A DNA stretch of 32,527 nucleotides from Corynebacterium sp. (GTDB lineage Bacteria > Actinomycetota > Actinomycetes > Mycobacteriales > Mycobacteriaceae). The notes beneath the pieces are model-generated. The model did no database searches. It had not been told where the DNA came from and saw only the letters and a program-made list of their open reading frames with translations. The stretch is taken from the NCBI RefSeq assembly GCF_012838985.1, contig NZ_DUOE01000074.1:1-32527 (forward strand), in the 5' to 3' direction. The position numbers and the translations under genes are program-made. Shown piece after piece: positions 6,389-18,566 of the stretch (positions within the stretch are counted from its first letter, which is position 1; each line of letters opens with the position of its first letter).

Positions 6389-8271
6389 GCGCCTGCGGCT
6401 GCTCCCATGAGGAGGAGGTCACCCTCGACCGCCCCGCGGACCTCACCCCCTGGTGGCAGGACCGGGCCATGCTCATCCCGGCGCTGTCCGGCCTGACGCT
6501 GCTGCTGGGACTGCTCTTCGGGTGGCTCGGCGCCGGGCTTCCCGCGCAGGTGCTCTTCTGGCTCTCCCTGCTGCTGGGCGCCTCCCAGTTCGTGCCCGGG
6601 GCCCTGCGTGGCCTGCTCGGGGAGCGCCGCCTGGGCATCGGCCTGCTCATGACCGTCTCCGCGCTGGGCGCCGTCCTCCTCGGCCACGTCGAGGAGGCCG
6701 CCGCCCTGGCCTTCCTCTACTCCATCGCCGAGGCCCTGGAGGACCGCGCGATGGACAAGGCCCGCAACGGCCTGCGCGCCCTGCTCACCCTCCTCCCCGA
6801 GACCGCCACCGTGCTGGTCGGCGGGGTGGCGCGGGAGGTGGGCGTAGAGACTCTGCGTCCCGGGGATCGCCTCCGCCTGGCGGCGGGTGAGCGGCTGGCC
6901 ACCGACGGCGTCGTGGTCACCGGCCGCAGCAGCATGGACACCTCCGCCATCACGGGCGAGTCCATCCCCGTGGACGTCGGCCCCGGGGACCGCGTGCTCG
7001 CCGGCGCGATCAACTCCTCCGGTGTCCTGGAGGTCGAGGCCACCGCCCCCGGCACCGACAACTCCCTGACCACCGTGGTCACCCTCGTCCAGGAGGCGCA
7101 GGAGAGGAAGGGCGACCGGGCCCGCCTCGCCGACCGCATCGCCCGCCCCCTCGTGCCCGGCGTGCTCATCCTGGCGCTGCTCGTCGCGGCCCTCGGCTCA
7201 CTGCTCGGGGATCCGGCCGTGTGGATCGAACGCGCCCTGGTCGTGCTGGTGGCGGCCTCCCCGTGCGCCATCGCGATCTCCGTGCCCGTCACGGTCGTCT
7301 CCGCCATCGGCGCGGCCAGCCGTTTCGGCGTGGTCTTCCGCTCCGGGGCCGCCTTCGAGGAGCTCGGCGCCGTCCGTCACGTCGCGGTGGACAAGACCGG
7401 CACACTCACCCGCAACCGGCCCACCGTCACCGAGGTGCTCACCTTCGACGCCACCCGTGCCGACGTCCTCGCCTGGGCGGGTGCCCTGGAGGCCCACAGC
7501 ACACACCCCCTGGCCACGGCCATCACCGCCGCCGGTGCACCCGCCCCCGCCACCGCGGTCCGGGAGACCGCCGGCCACGGCATCACCGGGCTCGTCGACG
7601 GCGTCCCCGTCACCGTCGGCTCACCGCGCTGGCTCGATGCCGGCCCCCTCATCCCCGTGGTCGCGGACCTGGAGGAACGCGGCATGACCGTCGTCATCGT
7701 GGAACACGGCGGCCGCGTGGTGGGTGCCATCGGCGTGCGCGACGAGCTGCGCCCCGAGGCACCCGAGGTCATCTCCACACTGCGTGCCGACGGCCTCGGC
7801 GTCACCATGCTCACCGGCGACAACGCACGCACCGCCCACGCCCTGGCGGCGGACGCCGGGATCACCGACGTCCGCGCCGAGCTGCGCCCCGCGGACAAGT
7901 CCGCGGCCGTGTCCGCCCTGCCCGGCCCCGTCGCCATGGTCGGTGACGGCATCAACGACGCCCCCGCCCTCGCCACCGCCGACATCGGCATCGCCGTCGG
8001 CGCCACCGGGTCGGACGCCGCCGTCGAGTCCGCGGACCTCGCCGTCACCGGCGATGACCTGCGCGCCATCCCCCGCGCCCTGCGCCACGCCCGCCGCGGC
8101 CGCCGGATCATCGACCAGAACATCGCCCTGTCACTGCTCATCATCCTCATCCTCCCGCCGCTGGCCGTCACCGGCGTGCTGGGCCTGGCTGCGGTGGTGC
8201 TCATCCACGAGATCGCCGAGGTCATCGTCATCATCAACGGACTGCGGGCGGGACGGCTGGAGACGGACTGA
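6385..8271 (+). CDS. P1B-type heavy-metal translocating ATPase (efflux)
   Basis: A 628-aa membrane ATPase that would export a toxic metal ion using ATP. Motifs in order: a short Cys/His/Glu-rich N-terminus (ACGCSHEEEV) instead of a full heavy-metal-binding domain; actuator-domain TGES; ion-pathway Ser-Pro-Cys at S292-C294 where CadA/ZntA have Cys-Pro-Cys; phosphorylation loop DKTGTLT (D336); His-Pro at 374-375 in the nucleotide domain; hinge GDGINDAP (D521). The last membrane helix carries HEIAE (H608). SPC together with a His-Glu motif near the C-terminus is reminiscent of the P1B-4 class, whereas the CmtR partner suggests Cd/Pb (CtpG-like); the ion is unresolved. ATG 6385 was chosen over GTG 6376 because it makes the ATGA overlap with cmtR. 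A strong hairpin terminator follows. Confidence 0.9.
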   Translation: MSACGCSHEEEVTLDRPADLTPWWQDRAMLIPALSGLTLLLGLLFGWLGAGLPAQVLFWLSLLLGASQFVPGALRGLLGERRLGIGLLMTVSALGAVLLGHVEEAAALAFLYSIAEALEDRAMDKARNGLRALLTLLPETATVLVGGVAREVGVETLRPGDRLRLAAGERLATDGVVVTGRSSMDTSAITGESIPVDVGPGDRVLAGAINSSGVLEVEATAPGTDNSLTTVVTLVQEAQERKGDRARLADRIARPLVPGVLILALLVAALGSLLGDPAVWIERALVVLVAASPCAIAISVPVTVVSAIGAASRFGVVFRSGAAFEELGAVRHVAVDKTGTLTRNRPTVTEVLTFDATRADVLAWAGALEAHSTHPLATAITAAGAPAPATAVRETAGHGITGLVDGVPVTVGSPRWLDAGPLIPVVADLEERGMTVVIVEHGGRVVGAIGVRDELRPEAPEVISTLRADGLGVTMLTGDNARTAHALAADAGITDVRAELRPADKSAAVSALPGPVAMVGDGINDAPALATADIGIAVGATGSDAAVESADLAVTGDDLRAIPRALRHARRGRRIIDQNIALSLLIILILPPLAVTGVLGLAAVVLIHEIAEVIVIINGLRAGRLETD

Positions 8272-8286
8272 CGCCGGAAAGCACGA

Positions 8287-8321
8287 ACCGCCCTGCCCGC
8301 CGGGGAGGCGGACAGGGCGGT
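8287..8321. terminator. bidirectional intrinsic-type hairpin
   Basis: The 15-nt arms 8287-8301 and 8307-8321 pair with one mismatch around a 5-nt loop (GGGGA). The hairpin lies between the converging ATPase gene (+) and the 31-codon peptide gene (-), 16 nt after both the ATPase stop and the peptide-gene stop. Neither side has a strong T tract, as is common in high-GC actinobacteria. Confidence 0.75.
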
Positions 8322-8336
8322 GGAGCCTGCGGGAGA

Positions 8337-8432
8337 CTAGGCGACGCTGGACAGCGTGTGGGTCAGCTGGTTGGCGATCATGATGACTAGGTTGATGATG
8401 TCGCCGAAGAGGTCAACTGCGGTGCTCAGCAT
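8337..8432 (-). CDS. 31-aa amphipathic peptide, candidate corynebacterial cell-wall/porin-like peptide
   Basis: A complete minus-strand frame of 31 codons plus TAG, with ATG at 8432-8430 and AGGAGA ending about 8 nt upstream, the strongest ribosome site in this part of the window. The product starts MLSTAVDLFGDIINLV and ends HTLSSVA; it has no signal peptide and no Cys. Polar residues D7, D11, N14, N21, H25 and S28 fall on an i, i+4, i+7 stripe along an otherwise hydrophobic helix, so it should form one amphipathic helix of about 24 residues. Size, acidity, lack of a signal sequence and Ser/Thr content recall PorA, PorH and ProtX of Corynebacterium, small outer-membrane peptides that are O-mycoloylated on Ser. 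I cannot claim homology. It is bounded by a terminator and has its own upstream regulatory motif. Confidence 0.7.
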   Translation of the reverse strand: MLSTAVDLFGDIINLVIMIANQLTHTLSSVA

Positions 8433-8489
8433 GGTGTGGTTCTCCTAGAAGGTGAGTGACGATCAGTTCAGTGGGTACATCGTGCCACA

Positions 8490-8505
8490 GTGACCATTTC
8501 GTTAC
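8490..8505 (-). promoter_or_regulatory. direct repeat GTAAC-N6-GTCAC upstream of the 31-aa peptide gene
   Basis: On the minus strand the site reads GTAAC, GAAATG, GTCAC: two pentamers with an 11-bp period. It lies 58-73 nt upstream of the peptide ATG and just after the accD3 stop. Sites of the same form occur at 17069, 21914 and 32308. Tandem half-sites one helical turn apart are typical of OmpR/PhoB-family response regulators such as MtrA. The regulator is inferred. Confidence 0.45.
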
Positions 8506-8546
8506 ATAAACGGCGGGCCACGTGGCCGCTACAGCCGCCACAGCCA

Positions 8547-10097
8547 CTACATCGGCATGATCGTGTGCTTCTTCGGCAGATCCTCCTCCACCTTCGTCGC
8601 CATCTGCCGCAGCGCCCGGCGCAGCGCCAGGCGGGTGTCCCGCGGCTGGATCATCGCGTCGAGGTACCCCCGCTCCGCGGCGACGTAGGGGCTGGTCATG
8701 TTCTCGTCGTAGAAGTCCATGAAGATCTTCTTCAGGTAGTCCCGCTGCTCCGGCGGGGCCGCCTCCAGCTGCTTGCCCTGGATCATGACGACGGCCGCCG
8801 CGGAACCCATCACCGCGATCTGGGCGGTCGGCCACGCCAGGTTGATGTCACCGGTGAGGTTCTTCGAGCCCATGACGGCGTACGCGCCGCCGTAGGCCTT
8901 GCGCACGATGAGCGTGACCTTCGGCACCGTTGCCTCCACGAGGGCGAAGGCCAGCTTCGCACCACGGTGGATGAGGCCCGCCTTCTCCTGCTCCACACCC
9001 GGCAGGTAGCCCGGGGTGTCCACGACGAAGACCAGCGGGATGTTGTAGGCGTCGCAGATGCGGATGAAACGCGCACCCTTGTCCGCGGCGTCCGCGTCGA
9101 TGCAGCCCGCGAAGTGCATGGGGTTGTTGGCGACGAAACCGACCGCGCGGCCGTCGATACGCCCGAACGCGGTGATGAGGTTCGGAGCGTAGTTCGGCTG
9201 GATCTCCACGAGGTCCTCGTCGTCGCCGAGCAGCGGCAGCAGATCGAGCATGTCGTAGCCGGCGTTGGAGTCGTCCGGCATGAAGTCGTCGAGCTCCGCC
9301 TCGTCCGAGACGTCCTCGTCGGAGGGCGCGGCGAAGACCGGGGCCGGGTCATGGCAGGTCAGCGGCAGGTGGTCCAGCAGGTCACGGACGAAGTCGAAGG
9401 CCTCCTCCTCGCTGGCGAGCACCGCGGAGATGTTGCCGTTGAGCTCCTGCTGACGTGCGCCACCCAGCTCAGCCGAAGTGACGTCCTCACCGGTGACCTC
9501 CCGGATGACCGCGGGGCCGGTGACGTACATCTCGGTCTGACCGTCCACGGCGATGACGAAGTCGGTGGTCACCGGGGCGTACACGGCGCCACCGGCGGAC
9601 TTGCCCAGCATGATCGAGATCTGCGGGCTGCGGCCCGACAGCGGCAGCTGACGGCGCGAGATCTCCGAGTACATCGCCAGCGACGTCACCGCGTCCTGGA
9701 TGCGGGCACCGCCCGAGTCCTGGATGCCGATGATCGGGCAGCCGATCTTGATGGCCATCTCCATGACCTCCACGACCTTGCGGCCGAAGGTCTCGCCGAC
9801 GGAACCGCCGTAGACGGTCTTGTCGTGCGCGTAGATGCACACCGGGCGGCCGTCGATGCGGCCGTAACCGGTGACCACGCCGTCGGAGTAGACGGCGTCC
9901 TCCACACCGGGGGTCTTGGCGAGGGCGCCGATCTCGGTGAAGGAGCCTTCGTCGAGAAGCGCGTTGATGCGCTCACGCGGGGTCGTCTGACCGGCCTCGT
10001 CGCGCCGTGCGCGGGCGCGTTCACTGCCGGGGTCACGGGCCCGGTCGAGGCGGGCCCGCAAGTCAGCGAGCTTGTCGGCGGTGGACGTGTCAGTCAC
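8547..10097 (-). CDS. accD3: acyl-CoA carboxylase beta subunit (carboxyltransferase) of mycolate synthesis
   Basis: A 516-aa biotin-dependent carboxyltransferase that carboxylates the long-chain acyl-CoA used as the alpha-branch extender by Pks13; it works with a biotinylated alpha subunit encoded elsewhere. It shows the two crotonase-like halves: GIQDSGGARIQDAV and SAGGAVYAPVTTDFVIAV in the first, then VDTPGYLPGVEQE and KAYGGAYAVMGSKN in the second, which bind acyl-CoA and biotin. Length fits the AccD4/AccD5 family. The start is GTG 10097, only 3 nt after the pks13 stop, so translation is likely coupled. C. glutamicum calls this gene accD3 and M. tuberculosis calls it accD4 (Rv3799c). The neighbouring pks13 and fadD32 fix the assignment. 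Confidence 0.95.
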   Translation of the reverse strand: MTDTSTADKLADLRARLDRARDPGSERARARRDEAGQTTPRERINALLDEGSFTEIGALAKTPGVEDAVYSDGVVTGYGRIDGRPVCIYAHDKTVYGGSVGETFGRKVVEVMEMAIKIGCPIIGIQDSGGARIQDAVTSLAMYSEISRRQLPLSGRSPQISIMLGKSAGGAVYAPVTTDFVIAVDGQTEMYVTGPAVIREVTGEDVTSAELGGARQQELNGNISAVLASEEEAFDFVRDLLDHLPLTCHDPAPVFAAPSDEDVSDEAELDDFMPDDSNAGYDMLDLLPLLGDDEDLVEIQPNYAPNLITAFGRIDGRAVGFVANNPMHFAGCIDADAADKGARFIRICDAYNIPLVFVVDTPGYLPGVEQEKAGLIHRGAKLAFALVEATVPKVTLIVRKAYGGAYAVMGSKNLTGDINLAWPTAQIAVMGSAAAVVMIQGKQLEAAPPEQRDYLKKIFMDFYDENMTSPYVAAERGYLDAMIQPRDTRLALRRALRQMATKVEEDLPKKHTIMPM

Positions 10098-10100
10098 AGA

Positions 10101-14966
<4,866 letters not shown>

Positions 14967-15019
14967 CTACGCGGTCTTCCTTTTCCTGCAGTGGTACAGC
15001 ACGGTGCTATTCATCCGGA

Positions 15020-15050
15020 ACTCTATCGCCCGTGTAAATACTTCCGTTAC
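15020..15050 (-). promoter_or_regulatory. pks13 promoter region with GTAAC motif
   Basis: On the minus strand a GTAACGGAAGT motif (15040-15050) is followed by TTTAC, with 7 rather than 6 bases between the half-sites, and then by a TAGAGT -10 candidate (15020-15025). TAGAGT is also the -10 candidate upstream of cmt2. The motif would overlap the -35 region, about 70-85 nt before the pks13 ATG. Confidence 0.4.
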
Positions 15051-15086
15051 ATGTCCCTGGTGGATGACCCCGGAGGGCCACCCCTG

Positions 15087-16955
15087 CTAGCTGCGCTCAG
15101 CCAGGTAGGACTTCTGGATGACGCGACGGGCAATCTTGCCGGCGGAGGACCGCTGGATCTCGTTCGGGCCCACGAAACGGATGTCCGCCGGGGTGACGCC
15201 GTGGGCGGAGGTGACCGCACCACGGATCTTCTCGACGGCCTCCGCGTCACCGGACTCGTCGGCCTTGTCATCGCGCTCGATGACGAGGACGAGCTGCTCG
15301 GTGGACTCGGCGGCGTCGTCGTCGGCCATGACCGAGAACGCGGCGACGGAGTCCGAGCGGACGTGGTCGGAGGCGTTCATGACGGTGTACTCGATGTCCT
15401 GCGGGTAGTGGTTGCGGCCCGCGATGACGATGAGGTCCTTGAGACGGCCGGTGATGTAGGTCTCGCCGTCGACGATGGCGCCCAGGTCACCGGTGGCCAT
15501 CCAGCCGTCGTCGGGCATGCCCTCGGCGCGGGACTCCGGCAGACGCTCACCCAGGGTGTTGGCGAAGGTCTCGGCGGTCTCCTCCTCGCGGCCCAGGTAG
15601 CCGGCGGCGAGGTTGTCGCCCTTGACCCAGAGCTCACCGATCTGGCCGTCGGGAAGCTCGGCGCGGGTCTCCGGGTCGACGATGGTCAGCGCCTGCGGGC
15701 GCACGACCTGACCGTTGGATGCGAAGGCGACGGCCAGCTCGGAGTCCTTCTCCACGAACTCGACGACACCCTCGGCCAGCTTGTCGCGGTCGAAGTAGGA
15801 GATGAGCGGGCGCTCCTTGGTCTGCGGGGTGGTCACCAGCAGGGAGGCCTCCGCCAGACCGTAGGACGGGCGCAGGACGGTGTCCTCCAGGCCGTGGGGG
15901 CCGAAGGCGGCGCGGAAGGAGTCGAGGGCCTTCTCGGTGATCGGCTCGGAGCCGATGATGATGCCGTCGAGGGCGGACAGATCGAGGGTCTCGCCCTCCT
16001 TCGGGGTGCCGTAGCGGGCGGCCAGCTCGAGCGCGAAGTTCGGGATGACGGTGTAGACGGACACGCCCTCGTCGGTGTCGCGGCGGTTGAGCTGGTCGAC
16101 CCAGCGCTTCGGCTGCTGGATGAAGTCACGCGGGGACATGATCTCGTTCGGCAGGCCCAGGATGGTGACGAACAGGGCCAGGATGATGCCCATGTCGTGG
16201 TGCAGCGGCAGCCAGGACACCAGACGCAGCGGGGTGCGCAGGCGGGCGGCGGTGAAGATCTGCAGCACGTTGGTGAGGATGGAGCGGTTGGTCAGCTGCA
16301 CGCCGGCCGGCACGCGGGTGGAACCGGAGGTGTACTGCAGGAACGCGGGCTGGTCGACCGGCATGGTCGACATGGACGCCATGAGCTGCTGACCCTGCAG
16401 GGTCATCATCGGGTTCATGTAGGAGGCGGCCAGGGTGTCCGGCAGGGAGTCCACCGACAGGATGCGGGGACGCTCACGGGAGGGCAGCTCCGCGAAGTGC
16501 TCGCGGACCGCGGCGGCGGAACCGGAGTTGGTGAGCACGAAGGAGGGCTCACAGTCGGCGAAGACGGCCTTGAGGTGGTCCGCGTGGCCCGGCTCGGACG
16601 GGTCGTAGAGCGGGACCGGGGTCATGCCGGCGTAGAGCGCGCCGATGAAGCCGAAGATGTACTCCGGGGAGTTGTTGGCCAGGATGGCGACGCGGTCACC
16701 GATCTTGCCCACCTGCTGCAGACGCGCGGCGACGGCCTTGATGCGGGTGTTGATCTCGGTGCGGGTGAAGTCGACCGGGGTTCCCTCGCGGGATTCGGAG
16801 AAGTCCCAGAAACGCAGGCACTGTCGCTCACCGCCGCCGAGCTGCAGGTCACCCTGGTACATCAGCTCCGCGAGACCCGCGAGGGTCAGCTGGGGTGCCA
16901 GGACGATCTCGCCCTTGTCGTTGAAGAACTGGCTCATCGCCGCTTGCAGGTCCAT
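15087..16955 (-). CDS. fadD32: long-chain fatty-acyl-AMP ligase FadD32 (FadD2)
   Basis: A 622-aa adenylate-forming enzyme that activates the meromycolic acid as acyl-AMP and loads it on the N-terminal carrier domain of Pks13. Visible motifs are the ATP-binding loop YTSGSTRVPAGV (from Y208), the GDLGA / ITGRLKDLIVIAGRNHYPQDIE hinge and C-domain region, and the C-terminal SSAGKIARR with Lys607. The start was set at ATG 16955, which has AGGAG five bases upstream and begins MDLQAAMSQFFNDKGEI; a longer frame opens at 17030 but its extra residues look like untranslated leader. Known as fadD2 in C. glutamicum and Rv3801c in M. tuberculosis. It is preceded by a 157-nt gap with its own promoter and motif, so it is probably transcribed separately from the cutinase-like gene. 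Confidence 0.96.
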   Translation of the reverse strand: MDLQAAMSQFFNDKGEIVLAPQLTLAGLAELMYQGDLQLGGGERQCLRFWDFSESREGTPVDFTRTEINTRIKAVAARLQQVGKIGDRVAILANNSPEYIFGFIGALYAGMTPVPLYDPSEPGHADHLKAVFADCEPSFVLTNSGSAAAVREHFAELPSRERPRILSVDSLPDTLAASYMNPMMTLQGQQLMASMSTMPVDQPAFLQYTSGSTRVPAGVQLTNRSILTNVLQIFTAARLRTPLRLVSWLPLHHDMGIILALFVTILGLPNEIMSPRDFIQQPKRWVDQLNRRDTDEGVSVYTVIPNFALELAARYGTPKEGETLDLSALDGIIIGSEPITEKALDSFRAAFGPHGLEDTVLRPSYGLAEASLLVTTPQTKERPLISYFDRDKLAEGVVEFVEKDSELAVAFASNGQVVRPQALTIVDPETRAELPDGQIGELWVKGDNLAAGYLGREEETAETFANTLGERLPESRAEGMPDDGWMATGDLGAIVDGETYITGRLKDLIVIAGRNHYPQDIEYTVMNASDHVRSDSVAAFSVMADDDAAESTEQLVLVIERDDKADESGDAEAVEKIRGAVTSAHGVTPADIRFVGPNEIQRSSAGKIARRVIQKSYLAERS

Positions 16956-17028
16956 GCTTCTCCTTTGGTGTACCCGCTGGTCATTGGTGCGGGCGTGATG
17001 TTTCTCAGCGCTAATCTTCTTTTGTGCC

Positions 17029-17084
17029 AACCTAACAGAGCGGGCACACGTTCTGTTAGTCCATGTTCGTGATGTTTCCGTTAC
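17029..17084 (-). promoter_or_regulatory. fadD32 promoter: TAGGTT -10 and GTAAC-N6-ATCAC direct repeat
   Basis: On the minus strand GTAAC-GGAAAC-ATCAC (17069-17084) lies 114-129 nt upstream of the fadD32 ATG, and a TAGGTT -10 candidate (17029-17034) lies 34 nt downstream of it. The arrangement nearly matches the cmt2 promoter (31 nt). That geometry suits an activator bound just upstream of -35. A further TAACAGAAC occurs between motif and promoter. Confidence 0.45.
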
Positions 17085-17090
17085 AAACGA

Positions 17091-17109
17091 GGGTACCCCG
17101 TGGGCACCC
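17091..17109 (-). terminator. weak hairpin after the cutinase-like gene
   Basis: GGGTACC (17091-17097) pairs with GGCACCC (17103-17109) with one G-U pair on the minus-strand transcript, and the stem can be extended by one more pair inward. It lies just past the cutinase-like stop (17113) and upstream of the fadD32 promoter. T enrichment on the minus strand is slight (CTCGTTTG). Confidence 0.35.
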
Positions 17110-17112
17110 CCG

Positions 17113-18021
17113 TCACTGGTGGATCAGTCCGGTGGCCCACTCCACGACCCACGCATTCGCGGTGGTTCCGGGGATGACGTCGGGGTTGGTCGCGTACAGG
17201 GCGTGGACGCCGTTGGCGGCGACCAGCGCCTGTGCACGTTCGAGTGCGTTGCCCACCTGGCGGGGGGCGTCGCAGATGCTGTCGTTCGGGGCGCAGATGT
17301 CCCACACCCGGTCCTGGAGCTCCCCGAAACCGCCGACGCGCGGTCCGCGCATGGTGGCGCCGGGGACGATCGGCTGGACGAGCAGGTTGAGCGGCTGGAG
17401 GGCGACCTCGGCGCCGACGCCGGAGACGAGGGTGCCGGGAACCTGGCCCACACCAGGTTCCCTGCGGCCGTCCGCGATCAGGGCGACACCCCTGATGCGG
17501 TCGGCCGGCACCACGCCGCCGCCCTGGCCGATCTGGCTGGCGAGGTCACCGAGGATGACGGCACCCTGCGAGAAGCCGGCCAGGATGAAGTCGGTGTAGG
17601 GGCACTCGTTGTGCATGGTGACCATCTCGGTCTCCAGCACGCTCAGGCCCTCCTGCCGCGAGTCGTCGTACGTCATCTCGTGCTGCGCCTGGATGGAGCG
17701 GAACTGCGCCGTGTAGGGCAGGGTCCACACCTTCACGTCCTCGGAGGGGAAACGCTCCTGCAGCGGTCGGGTGATCGACAGCATGAAGCTGTACTCGTTG
17801 GCGGTGGGGTGGAACGGGTCGTCCCCCGGCGCCGACTCCCAGGTGCCCGGGGCGGCGATGACCTCGACGTCCGGGCACCAGTCGGGCTGGAGGATCTCCG
17901 TCGGCTCCGGCACACCCGGGGGAAGGGGGATGTCCTCCCCGGGTCGCAGGAACCGGAAGGTCCCGACTCCGATGACCAGCACCAGGATCAGTACCGCCAG
18001 GATGGTGAACAGCTTGCGCAT
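17113..18021 (-). CDS. cutinase-family envelope esterase, Rv3802c-like
   Basis: A 302-aa alpha/beta hydrolase anchored or exported through an N-terminal hydrophobic segment (about residues 4-21, after MRK). The nucleophile elbow is GFSQG (Ser151 from this start); the acid lies in the CAPNDSICD segment and the His in NGVHALY near the C-terminus, the order seen in cutinases and in Rv3802c. Paired cysteines around the nucleophile and acid segments could form disulfides. Rv3802c has phospholipase A and thioesterase activity and is linked to mycolate homeostasis; its position next to fadD32 is conserved here. ATG 18021 was preferred; a TTG five codons upstream (18036) directly abuts the stop of the preceding lipoprotein gene, so the two are coupled either way. 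Confidence 0.85.
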   Translation of the reverse strand: MRKLFTILAVLILVLVIGVGTFRFLRPGEDIPLPPGVPEPTEILQPDWCPDVEVIAAPGTWESAPGDDPFHPTANEYSFMLSITRPLQERFPSEDVKVWTLPYTAQFRSIQAQHEMTYDDSRQEGLSVLETEMVTMHNECPYTDFILAGFSQGAVILGDLASQIGQGGGVVPADRIRGVALIADGRREPGVGQVPGTLVSGVGAEVALQPLNLLVQPIVPGATMRGPRVGGFGELQDRVWDICAPNDSICDAPRQVGNALERAQALVAANGVHALYATNPDVIPGTTANAWVVEWATGLIHQ

Positions 18022-18036
18022 GCGGTGATTTTCCAA

Positions 18037-18564
18037 CTAACAGTAGGCGTTCTTCGCGGCGGCCTCGATGATGGCCGTCACGTCTTCCACGGACTTGTCC
18101 GTCCGTCCCTGGCTCACCAGCTGCCCCGCGACCGCGGGAACGGTCGCACGGCCGAACTCGCTGTCGTCGTCATTGCACACGATGGCGGCGGTGCCGATGA
18201 GCTGGCTCTCGACGCCCTCGACGTCGATGCCCTCGTCGGTGAGTTCACCCAGGAAGTGGATGTCCTCCGGGGTACGGGGCATCTCGGGCTCGGGGATCTC
18301 GTCGACCTCGCGGGCGCCCTGGTCCTGCGGGCGGGGGTCCGCCGGCCGGGGGCGGCCGGGGGCGGTGTCCCTGCTTTCCGACGCCGCGTCCTTCCCGTCG
18401 CCGTCCTCCGTACGCGTCGCGCTCTCCTTCGGGGCCCGCTCGAGCGGGGCGATCGACGTCGGGGTGGAGTCGTTGCCGTCCACCGTGGCGTCACCGCAGG
18501 CGGTGAGGGTGAGCGCGCCGATCAGGAGAGCGGCGAGCAGGCCGGACCTGGCCGGTGTGCGCAT
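18037..18564 (-). CDS. secreted lipoprotein, DUF732-like
   Basis: A 175-aa exported lipoprotein. The signal peptide ends in a lipobox LTAC with Cys23 as the lipid anchor. A disordered linker rich in Asp, Glu, Pro, Arg and Ser follows (about residues 24-100). The C-terminal domain (about 105-175) begins HFLGELTDEGIDV, has a VC (Cys137) in its middle and ends in YC. Short secreted domains of the form FL-x-x-L-x-x-x-G-I ... G-x-x-x-C ... YC match the actinobacterial DUF732 pattern, with the two cysteines probably disulfide-bonded. Function unknown. It starts 2 nt after the cop1 stop and touches the cutinase-like gene, so it is part of one transcription unit with both. M. tuberculosis has no gene at this point of the Rv3802c-Rv3803c order, as far as I recall. 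Confidence 0.75.
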   Translation of the reverse strand: MRTPARSGLLAALLIGALTLTACGDATVDGNDSTPTSIAPLERAPKESATRTEDGDGKDAASESRDTAPGRPRPADPRPQDQGAREVDEIPEPEMPRTPEDIHFLGELTDEGIDVEGVESQLIGTAAIVCNDDDSEFGRATVPAVAGQLVSQGRTDKSVEDVTAIIEAAAKNAYC

Positions 18565-18566
18565 GA

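Noticed and set aside
16956..17030. A 25-residue N-terminal extension of FadD32
   Set aside because: The extension is basic and unlike the family, and AGGAG lies immediately before the internal ATG at 16955.
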